From positions 5,280,504 through 5,344,503 of the forward strand of contig NC_079908.1 of the NCBI RefSeq assembly GCF_024868665.1: 64,000 nt of DNA, read 5' to 3'. Shown here one piece after another: positions 12,655 through 23,027 of this stretch (positions within the stretch are counted from its first letter, which is position 1; each line of letters begins with the position of its first letter). Position numbers and translations under genes: made by a program. The notes below the pieces were generated by a model, which did no database searches, was not told the DNA's origin, and saw nothing but the letters and a program-made list of their open reading frames with translations. This stretch comes from Triplophysa rosa (lineage: Eukaryota > Chordata > Actinopteri > Cypriniformes > Nemacheilidae).

Positions 12655-14588
12655 TTGTGCGCCCAAACACCTGTTCCGGGTGCCGGCGAAAATGTGTTTT
12701 TGTTCCACAATGTGAATACCGGGTCTGTTCTAACGCCCGCACAACCCACCGCTGTTATAGCGGGCATTTATATAAAACACAAACATTGTCAGAAAAAGAT
12801 CAACCTTCCTCTTCCACCCTTCCACGCCAAGGCCATCCCTGGGGTATCGGATTGGGTAATGGGAATAATATCTCGAGGATATTCACTCCAGTTCTCTCGC
12901 AGACCCCCGCGTTTCCGCGGGGTGATCACCACCCGAGTCCAGAGCGCGAATTCACACGTTCTGCGCACAGAGTTGGGGAACTTTCTGGACAAAGGAGCCA
13001 TAGAACCGGTTCCTCCAGATCAAACCGAGTCGGGCTTCTACAGCCGCTACTTCCTCGTACCCAAAAAGGATGGCGATCTCAGACATCTGAACCGCGCCCT
13101 TATGAAACGGCGTTTCAGAATGATTACACTGAAACAGATACTCTCGCAAATATACCCAGGGGACTGGTTCTTCTCCCTGGATCTGAAAGACGCATACTTC
13201 CACATCCAGATAGCCCCCCATCACAGACGATTCTTGAGATTCGCCTACGAAGGGGTTGCATATCAATACATGGTCCTTCCATTCGGACTGTCTCTAGCTC
13301 CTCGCACTTTCACGAAGTGCATGGACGCGGTTCTATCCCCTCTCAGGCAGACGGGAATCTGCATTCTGAACTACCTTGATGACTGGCTTGTTCTAGCACA
13401 GTCAGAGGAAGAGCTAAGGTCCGACAGGTCCCTCCTCCTCAGCCACCTGGAATGCCTGGGGCTCAGGATCAACCTTGCCAAAAGCGCTCTGTCCCCCAGC
13501 CAACGGATTTCGTTCCTGGGGGCGGTTTTCGATTCAAACCGTCTGACGGCCAGAATCGCGCCAGACCGTGCCCTAGCCATTCAGCAGCTCGCGGCCTCTT
13601 TTACGCCCCCTCAAGGCGTTTCAGAAGATGCTTGGTCTCATGGCCTCCGCGTCTCAAGTACTGCAGTTGGGCGTTCTTCGGATGCATCCGCTGCAGTACT
13701 GGCTGAAACCGAGAGTTCCGCCACACGCTTGGTGTCCGGGTAGATCAGGTCTGTGTAACAGCTCTAGCCCTATGGAGGGATCCTCTTTGGTTGGAGCAGG
13801 GTGTGCCCCTGGGCACCACATGCAGACGAAAGATGGTCACAATAGACGCCTCCAACATGGGTTGGGGGGCTCTGTGCGATGGCACACTGGCCTTCGGCCA
13901 CTGGTCGATTCAGGAAAAGGGCTTGCACATCAACTGCCTAGAAATGCAGGCAGTATGGCTGGCTCTTCGCCACTTCCTGCCGGTGTTACGGGACCGCCAC
14001 ATCTTAGTCCGATCGGACAGCATGACAGTGGTGTCCTACATAAATCACCAGGGAGGCCTCTCCTCAAGATGCCTTTTCTCCCTGGTACTTTGCCTCTTGG
14101 AATGGGCTCAGTGCAATCTGCGCTCACTAAGGGCAACTCATGTGCCGGGCAGACTGAACCAAGGAGTAGATATGCTATCTCGGAGCAACGTCCCTTCAGA
14201 GGAATGGACGCTCCACCCCAAGTCGGTTCAGAAAATTTGGGAAGTCTTCGGCAAGGCAGAAATTGACCTATTTGCCTCAAAAGACAACACTCATTGCCCA
14301 ACCTATTTTTCGAAGGACAGGGACGCCTTGGCCCACAACTGGCCCAACCGGCTCCTATATGCCTTCCCCCCGATCGCTCTCATACCACAGACGATCAGGA
14401 GGATCAGAGAACAGGCGCACAAGGTGCTGTTCGTAGCCCCACTCTGGAAGAACCAGCCTTGGTTTGCGGAACTGTCTCAGCTGCTCGTAGCAGCCCCGTG
14501 GCCTATTCCCCTGAGACGGGACCTCCTCTCTCAGGCAGGCAACACGATTTGGCACCCCCAGCCAAAGCTGTGGGCTCTGCACCTTTGA
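12655..14588 (+). pseudogene. DIRS RT / RNase H / methyltransferase-like ORF, frameshifted
   Basis: The reverse transcriptase is open from 12655 to about 13610. It has FYSRYFLVPKKDGDLR, motif A SLDLKDAYFHIQI, motif B MVLPFGLSLAPR and motif C NYLDDWLVL with the catalytic DD. The frame then shifts by one near 13610-13620 (into GLMASASQVLQLG) and again near 13740. The third frame, to 14588, holds RNase H (VTIDASNMGWGALCDG, LEMQAVWLALRHF, VRSDSMTVVSYINHQGG) and the DIRS-type C-terminal methyltransferase-like domain (IDLFASKDNTHCPTYFS, YAFPPIALI, LFVAPLWKNQPWF). These activities would copy element RNA into DNA. The two shifts make the gene non-functional unless they are sequence errors. Confidence 0.85.
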
Positions 14589-15598
14589 CCTCTCGACGGG
14601 AGCCTACGGTCCTCCCGGAGAGTGTCATGAACAAGATATCACAGGCTAGAGCTCTGTCTACTAGATGACTCTATACCCTCAAGTGGTCTGTCTTCTCCAC
14701 CTGGTGTACAACCCGCAGCGCAGACCCAGAATCCTGTGACATATCACTAATTCTGTCCTTCCTGCAAGAGCTGTTGGATAAGGGCGGCTCCCCTTCCACG
14801 CTCAAGGTCTATGTGGCAGCAATTGCAGGTTCTCATGCCCCCATAGCGGGCCAAGGAGTGGGAAAGAATGACTTGGTCATTCGCTTCTTGAAGGGTTCCA
14901 GGCGGCTACGCCCTCCTCGCCCCCTCACCGTTCCCATATGGGATCTGCCCATGGTGTTGAGAGCTCTGTAGGGCCCTTCCTTCGAGCCTCTGCAGTCTGC
15001 GGACCTCCGTCCCTTAACGCTTAAAACCGCTCTGCTGCTAGCATTAGCATCGGTAAAACATGTGAGCGATCTACAGGCACTCTCTGTGAGCCCCTCCTGT
15101 CTTAAGTTTGGGCCTGACGACTCTAAGGTAGTCCTCAAACCTAGACATGGTTACGTACCTAAGGTGCTCTCTACTCCATTTAGAGCACAGGTAGTGACAC
15201 TTTCTGTGCTCCCGTCCTCCGAGCAGGACCCGGAGCTGAATCTGCTTTGTCCAGTCAGAGCACTTAAGATCTACATTGAGCGTTCCGCCCCATTCAGGTG
15301 GTCGGAACAGCTTTTTGTCTGCTTTGGCGACCACACCAGAGGGTCCTCAGTCACGAAGCATAGACTATCTAAATGGATAGTTGAGGCTATCGTGCTGGCA
15401 TACTCTTCCTTGGGCCTTCAATGCCCCACGGGAGTTAGGGCCCATTTTACTAGAGGTGTCGCCTCTTCCTGGGCATGGTCTAGCGGAGTCTCCATAGCGG
15501 ATATTTGTGCGGCGGCCTGCTGGGCTTCGCCTTCCACATTTACCAGATTCTACAGTCTGGACGTTCCGGCCTTACAGGCCCGGGTCCTTTCTGCTTAA
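14575..15598 (+). pseudogene. DIRS tyrosine recombinase ORF, two nonsense codons
   Basis: One frame runs from about 14575 (in an overlap with the preceding ORF) to 15598. It is interrupted by TGA at 14666-14668 and TAG at 14969-14971. The N-terminal core-binding part includes FLQELLDKGGSPSTLKVY. The catalytic part has HFTRG (the H-x-x-R pair) followed by a Tyr in FTRFYSLDV as likely nucleophile. The first catalytic Arg is expected near ASVKHVSDL; a His sits at the likely position, which would fit CG-to-CA decay. DIRS recombinases insert the circular DNA copy. The assignment is firm; the residue-loss call is inference. Confidence 0.78.
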
Positions 15599-15799
15599 GA
15601 CTAGTGCTGGGCTGTGGTTGCCCTCAACCACACCAGCACCTAGCACACTACCGGGACGATTAACCAGATTAGGCCACCTATTAGCTTGGCTTTTCTGCCT
15701 TCCGTAGGATTCTCTGCCTCATACCTATCCTCGAGCCACGGCTTCGGGATTATATTATGTTTTTCGTTCCACTTGTAGCACGGTGGGATTATACTGGTT

Positions 15800-15905
15800 C
15801 CCCATAGCGTCCTGCTACGCAGTACAAGTGAAGTATCGATAGGGAACGTACTCGGTTACTAACGTAACCTCAGTTCCCTGAGATACGGGAACGAGTACTG
15901 CGTTC
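15800..15905. repeat. DIRS internal complementary region
   Basis: The first half (CCCATAGCG to ATCGATAGGGAA, 15800-15846) is the reverse complement of the outer left terminus at 12203-12247. The second half (CGTACTCGGTTA to GAGTACTGCG, 15847-15902) is the reverse complement of the outer right terminus at about 16158-16213. The two halves meet near 15846. In the accepted DIRS model this region templates the joining of the two ends into a circle. Confidence 0.82.
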
Positions 15906-15954
15906 CTGGCCGTGCTTACAAGCTGCATATGGTCGTCGCTTCAGTCGAAGTAAC

Positions 15955-16214
15955 CTGAGGACCCTACGGTGATGTGTCTGTTTATATAGCCATAAGCCCC
16001 GCCCATTTTGGCGGGCGCCATTGCCATAGGTCCGTGCAGCTTTGCTGCCATTGGGTCAAAGTTTTACTTTGCACGCACCAATGGCCATGCAGTATTCACT
16101 GCGTTATTGTAAAGCTTCAGTCATCGGAGAAAAATGAGTTTTCCCATAGCGTCCTGCTACGCAGTACTCGTTCCCGTATCTCAGGGAACCGAGGTTACGT
16201 TATTAACCGAGTAC
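15955..16214 (-). repeat. DIRS right inverted terminal repeat
   Basis: It is the reverse-complement partner of the left terminal repeat, but its outer ~45 bp (TCTCAGGGAACCGAGG to CCGAGTAC) are an extension that the left repeat lacks. That unequal extension is normal for DIRS elements. Confidence 0.82.
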
Positions 16215-16454
16215 CTTATTTCAAACTAGAATGCTGGGTTATTTTAACCCATTGTAGGGTCAAACATAAACCATTTGCTGGGTTAATTTAACCCAGTGGT
16301 TGGGTTCGTCCCTTTTTAACCCAATGCTGGGTTGAAAATAACCCAGCATTTTTTAGAGTGTATGCAGATTTTAAAATTAAACAAGTACATGTTCAGCAAA
16401 TTGTCAGCCTCACATGTAACTGATTTTAGCACTAAAGCACTTGTGAAATACCTG

Positions 16455-16746
16455 ATAAAAATTCTGTCATCATTTATTGTCATTTCAAACCTGCATGACC
16501 TTCTTTCTTCTGCAGAACACAAAAGAAGATATTTTGAAAAATGTTGTTAGCTGGACTCCATTCACTTGTATTGGTTTTGTGTCCATACAATAGAAGTGAA
16601 TGGGGTACAGTGCTGTTCGGTTATCGACTTTCTTCAAAATATTTTTTTTGTGTTCTGCGGAAGAAAGAAACTCATACAGGTTTGAAATGACAAGAGGGTG
16701 AGTAAATGATGAAAGAATTTCATTTTGGGGTGAACTGTCTCTTTAA
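16455..16746. mobile_element. Angel-like MITE, copy with worn left end
   Basis: AACACAAAAGAAGATATTTTG and its inverse CAAAATATTTTTTTTGTGTT face each other around GAAGTGAATGG, and the right end reads GGGGTGAACTGTCTCTTTAA. The left terminal AAAGGGATAG is not recognisable. Confidence 0.7.
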
Positions 16747-17585
16747 ATGTGAATGTGGAACAAGTTTATGTCTCCCTTCTCTTATTTTGGAACTTCAGTA
16801 CTGCCTCAGAATTCATGGTCTGGCTCAACTGTCCAACAGTTGCCTTCTTATGTGTCTGCAAAATAACATAGGAAAGAAGATAAAAACATTTGGATTAATC
16901 CCCATGGTTACTAAAGTGGTACTGACTTTGTAAGTTAATTGACTTTGTAACTACAGTGCAGACAATTATTCCCTGTAATAGGCTATTATTCACTGTAATC
17001 ACAGTTATGCACACTACAAGACATGTTATATTTCAAGACATTTGTCAGGTTTTTGTCCTTAAATGCTTTTGTGAGTAGGACTATGCGATGTGGTGATATG
17101 GAACCTTAATGCAGTCAACAAACATCTTGAAGTAACATCTGAACAATGTCTTGAGGTGTGGTAACTGGCATTAGCAGAATAATTGATTTGGTTCTGTCGC
17201 CAGTAATTCCTTTATAGCAAACTGACGTAACACAGAGTCACTATAAGGTAATTTATAGAATGGACATTTTTACATTAATGTTGAAAGGTACATAAATGTT
17301 TACAAGAGATAGGAATTAAAGCAGCTACATACCAATGTAACGTTAGACCGGCCAGCCACCTTGTGTTTCCTGGGCACACACCATGAAAGATATCATTGTT
17401 TTTATCAAAACAATTCAAAATAAAAATAAAAAGTCGCAAATATTCTCTGTTTTTACAATGCTATATTTTGCAGTTTCACACTATCTTGCAAGAAATGAGA
17501 GCAAACATCTTAAAACTATTCAGTTTCAGTTTAGTGTAGATTTATAATAATTTTACCTCAGGACTGATGAGCGGGAAAAGCTCAT
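16747..17585. other. Intergenic, no feature seen
   Basis: No coding or repeat feature can be supported here. Confidence 0.35.
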
Positions 17586-17830
17586 CTAAGGACGTTTTCA
17601 CACATAAGGGTTTGTTTCGGAACCTGGTGTGTTTTCTCTCTTGGTTCAGTTCGTTTAGGCATATGTGAACACGGCAATCGCGCTAGGATCCACCCCAAAG
17701 CAATCACCCCCCGAAACCGCCTGAACAAGGTGGTCTCGGCCTAATTGCAAACGAACTCTGGAGCGTTTCTCTATACGTGTGAAAGCCATCCGACCCAACA
17801 GACCAACGAACCAGGCTGTATCACAATGTA
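17586..17830. repeat. Dispersed repeat, likely DNA-transposon derived
   Basis: TTTTCACACATAAGGGTTTG on the left and CTATACGTGTGAAAGC on the right are loosely inverted, and GGAACCTGGTG faces GAACCAGGCTG. The text resembles a dispersed fish repeat I have seen before, but the family name and ends are not certain. Confidence 0.4.
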
Positions 17831-18506
17831 TGATGGGTAAAAATCTGACTTATTCCCATTTAAAACAACACATTGCTTTATAATGCAAATACGAGTTAAA
17901 CCACAAAACTGCATTTTTAGTTAAACCAATCGCATACAATATACTGTATATCAATATATTCAGCAGTGTTTCACATATATGTGAATATATTACATTTCCG
18001 TATGGGGAGTGATCAATAACATATCTGTCCCTCTTTATAAATGACCGAACATAGTACTAAATAAGCTCTTGAATTTGTTACTTGGGATAAAAGTCTCTGA
18101 CAAATACATTCGGCAGACGTCTTTTTTCGAAGTGAATTCAGCAGTATACAATTTTTTATCAGTATGTGTGTGTTCTGCTCTTTGGGGGTCATACCCGTGA
18201 CCTTTGCACTGCTCTGCCAAATGCAGCTACAAGAACATAAATGTACGTATGGTATTCCTCCACCGTTTTTATTATTCATTGAAAATCTTTTCAGCCTCAG
18301 CGTCAGTTCTCAAATATTGTTCACATCTGCACAAATTAGATCCCAACGAGACATGTGAGATGTGAGAACCATAGACGATTCAAGCTATTTATTAATTTAT
18401 TCAAATCTAGTGCGGTACATCGTGAGGTGCAAAGTTTAAATGTGTGGAAGAGAAAATGATCAGTAAATATTCATTTAAATTCTAATCTACTCGAATCTAC
18501 CGATCT

Positions 18507-19238
18507 GGGGTGCGTTTCCCGAACAACGACATAACTCGCTGGTTAACCTCCATAGTACGATGCATCATTGGGGAAATTAACGATGTAGTTACGACTGTTT
18601 CTCGAAACCGTGACTCTGTCGGAGATCAATTGTTAGAACCAAGTTGGTTCAGAAATCTAGTTGATGATGCCACACAGGTGGTGGAGTAATGACGTCTACT
18701 AATAAATACGTTCAGATCAAATTAATGTCAAATTCTTGCTGTAAATAACATTGCAATTAAGGACTACTTTTGTTGTTCTATTTTTGTCATCTGTTGTTTT
18801 ATTTCACAATATTTAATTCATTTATAAGTGTCCTCCTACGTCATTCTGCCCAGGGATTCCCCAGGGTCATTGAGCATGCAGGTCATACACGTGCACACTT
18901 TTCAAACATCAGTGCTACTATTTTCTTGACAAACTAAATGATGTAAAATTGAATTTGTATATATTTAGAATGAGGGATATGGAATGCACTGTGTGTTGCT
19001 CGCCTACTTTGATCAAAAGCTTGATACATGTACTGTAAGTCTACATGTCATAATAATAAGGAACGATGCTTCTAACCACAGCTCTAGACCTGTAGTTCTA
19101 ACCACGCAACATTGCGATGCTGCTTGCGATTGATCGTTGGAGCGATGGTTTTGGGAAACACTTAAATCGTTGAACTATGCTGGAACGACGGAACTTGCGA
19201 CCATTGTTGGCTAACGATGCTTTTGGGAAACGCACCCC
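18507..19238. mobile_element. TIR element with GGGGTGCGTTTCCC ends
   Basis: GGGGTGCGTTTCCC at 18507-18520 is the exact inverse of GGGAAACGCACCCC at 19225-19238. Inside, AACGATG-type motifs and TTTCTCGAAACC / TTTTGGGAAAC pairs recur. It is ~732 bp without a transposase. I could not identify a clear target duplication. Confidence 0.75.
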
Positions 19239-20381
19239 TGCATTGAACACAAGTAACATGGATTATTTTTATGGACACAATTGAATATTATCTGCTTTCA
19301 TTGAGCAGCTTGTTCGTTTGTTAATTTGTGATATTACTTTGAATAATTCTTTCTCCGTACTGTATTTGAAGCCTTTTTTGTGTGCTGTAGGTACTAGTTC
19401 TGAAGTGAATGCATAACTTTTCTTTTGTTATAAATGCACAAGCAAACAACATTCTCTGAATATCAGTAAGGCAAAGTCTAACTGACTATGCAATACTTTT
19501 ACAAAAGCAGGTCTTATCAGGAGTGAGCTGGTATGTACTGTGTCCCTAGGTGTGTGAGGACAAACTCTCTCACATGCACGGAAAACGGTGAATAAAGGAC
19601 TTTGTTTACTCTCACAAGAAGTAGTTCAGAGGACTGTAAATATCCACTCCTCCCATTCGGCATCTGTGATTGGCTGAAATGTGTCAGTGCTCCACGGGCC
19701 AGGCGTGTGGTTAACACAGCCATCTTTGTAGACTCAAATTAAGACAAATAATGTAAATAAAGTGCTGATAGTGCTCTGTTAATTTATAGAGAGTGACAGC
19801 AATCTGATCAATTCTGGACATGGACAGTGATGTGCTCTGATTGGTCAGTGCTTTGTTTTTTGTTTTGCTAAGAGACAATGCTCTGATTGGTTGGTCAAAG
19901 AGAAGTGGTGTGATTGGTTAGTTCTAGACATGATGAGGTGAAGAGATGGCCTTTATCAGCCCTTTTGCTCCCACCCGTCTCTCTCTGTCTGTCTATCCAG
20001 AAAATGCTGATACTTCTGTCTCTGCACATTCCAGCACAGATCTCTCTCTGCCCAACTCATTCTGAAAATGCGAAATTCCACCGCCACATGCCTATTTGAA
20101 ATCTACACAAACATTATGATAATATAAACACACTGAATATGTTACAAATATGATTTAATATGATTCCTTCAGTGTCACATTAACCCATAACTGACGTGCG
20201 GCTGTTAATGGTCAAACACACAGATTTAAATGGAAATATATTTATATTTTTATGGTCTAAAAACGTAATTTACCTTTCTGTGTTCACCTATTTCCTATTG
20301 AAACATAAGTATCAGCTTATCATTTTTTTAAAGTAAGAATTTGAAATAGTATTGGACACAGTAGCTTGATCAAAACCGTTA
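19239..20381. other. Intergenic with short local tandem motifs
   Basis: GCTCTGATTGGTC / GCTCTGATTGGTT / GTGTGATTGGTT recur at 19835-19920, a small imperfect tandem. No gene is seen. Confidence 0.35.
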
Positions 20382-20634
20382 CACTCTTAAAAAAGGTGCT
20401 TCAAAAGGTTCTTCGATGCCGTGCCTTTTGGTTCCATGAAGAACCTTTAACATCTGAAGAACCTTTCTGTTTCACAAAAGGTTCTTTGAGGCAAAAAAAG
20501 GTTCTTCAGATTATAAAAAGATAAGAGATTGTTCTTTAAAGAACCTTTGACTGAATGGTTCTTTGTGGAACCAAAAATGGTTCTTCTTTGGCATCGCTGT
20601 GAAGAACCTTTGAAGCACCTTTATTTTAAGAGTG
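20382..20634. mobile_element. TA-flanked palindromic MITE (CACTCTTAAAA family), intact
   Basis: CACTCTTAAAAAAGGTGCTT at the left pairs with AAGCACCTTTATTTTAAGAG and TG at the right, each end flanked by TA (20380-20381, 20635-20636). Repeated GGTTCTT/AAGAACC pairs make it almost entirely palindromic. A second copy lies at 27945-28467. Confidence 0.8.
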
Positions 20635-20741
20635 TATGCCCAATTTATTTATTTATAAATTATTTTAATTTATGTATTTATAATTTTATTTGGCATTTAT
20701 TTTTAGTTTACTTTTATTTTAGTTTCATTTTTACTTATTTT

Positions 20742-21224
20742 TGTCACGATCATCACGGAGAACCCATGAGCAGGCGGCAGGTACAAAAACTCTTTTTTTT
20801 TACAAAAACTTATTTAAATAAAACAAAAGACCCACGATGGGGTAAAACGGTAACTGAACAATGAAAACTTGAAAATAAAGACTTCCCACTTGGAGGCAAA
20901 AACAGAAGTATCCAGGATAACAAAACAAAACACTTTACAAGAACTACACTTGACTGGGAATACAGAACTAGGACACGAGGTAAGTATAACAACTAGGTAG
21001 AGCAAAGCACACTAAGCAACCAAAACGAAACAGCACAGGACAGCAAACACAAGGGCATTAAATAGGGGAATTAACAAGGGATAATTACACTAGGCAGGTG
21101 TGGGAAATGAAACAATGGCGGGAAGCTAAACGAGGGGGCGGGGTCAAGAGACGAGACAGGAGAGCACATGGCCATCATAAACAAACAATGACCATGTGCT
21201 TCCACAGTGGGACTGTCATGATCA
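20742..21224 (-). mobile_element. Solo LTR related to the 34.5-36.7 kb element
   Basis: On the minus strand it reads from TGATCATGACAGTCCC to ATGATCGTGACA, with CTATTTAATGCCCTTGTGTT and TGCTGTCCTGTGCTG in the middle, which also occur (one base different) in the LTRs at 34506 and 36110. The flanks ATTTT (20737-20741) and ATTTT (21225-21229) form a 5-bp target duplication. No internal region or second LTR is present, so it is the product of LTR-LTR recombination. Confidence 0.72.
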
Positions 21225-21525
21225 ATTTTTGATCTACAATTTTTATCTAATGTTAGTGCCTCAACTTCAACTTATTTTACTTTATTGCTAAGGCATCATT
21301 TCTCTTTTTTGTTTCATTTAAGCTTTTCAAGTAATATATAATATTTCAATAACCAAAATGTTTTAATAGTTTTAGTTTTAGTTAACTATAAAAACCCTGG
21401 ATCAGAGTCAAAATACAATGGATTATGGCAAATAAATTCTCTATTTCATGTACTTACAAAGACAGGAAGCTTTACCAAATCTTATAAAATGAAGTGCAAA
21501 TGCACGACTGCTTTGTAGAGTCCTC

Positions 21526-22319
21526 AGAGATTACGTATTTTTGTAGTCCAGCCTGGAAGTTAGCGCCGCGCTGGCTCCCTCGACCAACAAGCCTGTGCAT
21601 GTTTCCCATACCCTGTTGAAAAAAACAGCATATGCTGGTTTGGTATGTTTTGATGCTGGTTTGCTGGTTTAAGCTTTAAGCTGGTCATGTGCTGGACCTT
21701 AGCTGGTCATGTGCTGGACCTTAGCTGGTCAAACCAGCATCATAACATACCTAACCCAGCATATGCTGTTTTTTTCAACAGGGTAGACTTTTGGAAGATG
21801 GCAAAAAATCTTTACAGATTTTATATTTTATACACAATATTTGCTATTTTTGAAGCCTAAATACAATCGGCAGAAGTAAAAAGCTAACACAAGGCTATAA
21901 ACAGACTACACCATGGTCGCTCGATATAAAAGTCACCACCACCACCAAGCCAACTTTCTCAAACTTATTTAAAAACGTGTTCCCTGGTAAGGAATTACTC
22001 CGTGAATGAATCCCCAACAATGTTTTTAGAGATTTGTGCCCATGTTGCATTATTTGTGATATTTATGTGCGCAATGACGTCTACCTTCCCCGCCAAAGGA
22101 AGTAGTCGCTTTAAGCAACTTGTAGCAACCGCCGCTTTAAAGACACAATAAAGGTTTAAAAAATCACAAGTGGGTTGTAACTGATGTGTTTAATGTCAGA
22201 CCTTATTTCAGGCGATTTACCAAAAACCCAATCAAAAAACCCTCAGACTCTGGGGCGATGGACCTGGAAGGGCTAAAATGCTAACTCGCTTCCAGGGTTT
22301 GCAAAAATATGTCATCTCT
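21526..22319. mobile_element. TIR element (ATGAC-TATTTTTGTAG ends), invaded copy
   Basis: It starts AGAGATTACGTATTTTTGTA and ends GCAAAAATATGTCATCTCT, inverted. It is colinear with 52816-53413, sharing GAAGCCTAAATACA, TCGCTCGATAT and AATGCTAACTCGCTTC. A 173-bp MITE at 21611-21783 interrupts it. No transposase is present. Confidence 0.7.
21611..21783. mobile_element. TA-flanked MITE, CCCTGTTGAA family, copy 1
   Basis: CCCTGTTGAAAAAAACAGC and GCTGTTTTTTTCAACAGGG are exact inverted ends flanked by TA on both sides. The interior is built of GCTGGTTT/AAACCAGC and GCTGGTCATGTGCTGG units. It sits inside the TIR element at 21526-22319. Confidence 0.8.
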
Positions 22320-22871
22320 AACCAAAAATGCTGTTTCCTTTTGTAAATTATGAAGATGTGCATGTGTGCTTGCTTATAAACGCTGTCATTCTGACATGAC
22401 TGAAAGACTGAATGATATACACAGAGCTCAAAGCAACACAACTTTAATTTCATAGGCTCAACGCTGCAGCCAAGAGTCCTTGTACCTGTCTTTCATTCTA
22501 CAGCAGTGGGAATACTACAACCAGGCTTTCACTGTTGCCGGGTTTATGATGGGAAACCTGATGTACATGTGGCTGCCATAAATAGCAACATGGCTATAAC
22601 AACAGCAGAGCCGACATCAGCGAGAGTCTCTTCATCTGCAGTTGGTATTAGATGAAGACAGGTTGGTCTCAGAGGTTATAATGAACTACACTCAAGTTTG
22701 CTAGCACCGGCCTCTCTAGCATAGGCCTACTGCTACCTCGAGGGGACTGAAGTAGATGAATATGTATGTAGCATGTGAATGGGCCGTCTCCTCAGCTATG
22801 TAATGATTTCAGATAAACTATTGAAAGGAGGTAGATAGTGGTAGCGAGAAAGACAGAAAAGAAAAAACCCT

Positions 22872-23027
22872 CCCTGTTGAAAAAATCAGCATATGCTGGT
22901 TTGGTATGTTTTGATGCTGGTTTGTGCTGGTTTAAGCTGGTCATGTGCTGGTTTAAGCTGGTCATGTGCAGGTCAAACCAGCATCAAAACATACCTAACC
23001 CAGCATATGCTGGTTTTTTCATCGGGG
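22872..23027. mobile_element. MITE, CCCTGTTGAA family, copy 2
   Basis: It begins CCCTGTTGAAAAAATCAGC and ends GCTGGTTTTTTCATCGGGG, so the right TIR carries mismatches. The interior has the same GCTGGTTTAAGCTGGTCATG units. Confidence 0.72.

Larger units (their letters stand above)
12203..16214 (+). mobile_element. DIRS-type tyrosine-recombinase retrotransposon, decayed
   Basis: The element has inverted terminal repeats (about 12203-12435 and 15955-16214), an internal complementary region (15800-15905), and coding remnants for reverse transcriptase, RNase H, a methyltransferase-like domain and a tyrosine recombinase, in that order. This combination is diagnostic of the DIRS order, which integrates through a circular intermediate with a recombinase rather than an integrase. 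It is ~4.0 kb, shorter than usual full-length relatives; there is little room for a gag-like ORF between the left repeat and the RT frame, so the 5' coding part is probably deleted. The coding frames carry at least two frameshifts and two stop codons, so the copy cannot be autonomous. The left repeat contains a TATATAAG box at ~12401, a likely promoter. No target duplication is expected for this group and none is seen. Confidence 0.88.
12145..16360. mobile_element. AACCCAGC-type palindromic MITE split by the DIRS element
   Basis: The right flank (about 16230-16360) has repeated GCTGGGTT/AACCCAGC pairs and ends AGCATTTTTTAGAGTG followed by TA, like the complete relative at 8834-9006. The left flank (12160-12202) keeps TTGGGTTATTTTCAACC and ATGCTGGGTT. 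I infer one MITE into which the DIRS element inserted. The far left TIR is degraded. Confidence 0.55.

Noticed and set aside
12339..13379. 346-codon ORF overlapping the DIRS reverse transcriptase
   Set aside because: Its second half is a shadow of the RT frame and has no domain motif; the first part is the terminal repeat and leader. A gag role cannot be supported.
13930..15334. Minus-strand ORFs of 69-123 codons inside the DIRS element
   Set aside because: They are antisense shadows of the RNase H and recombinase coding sequence.
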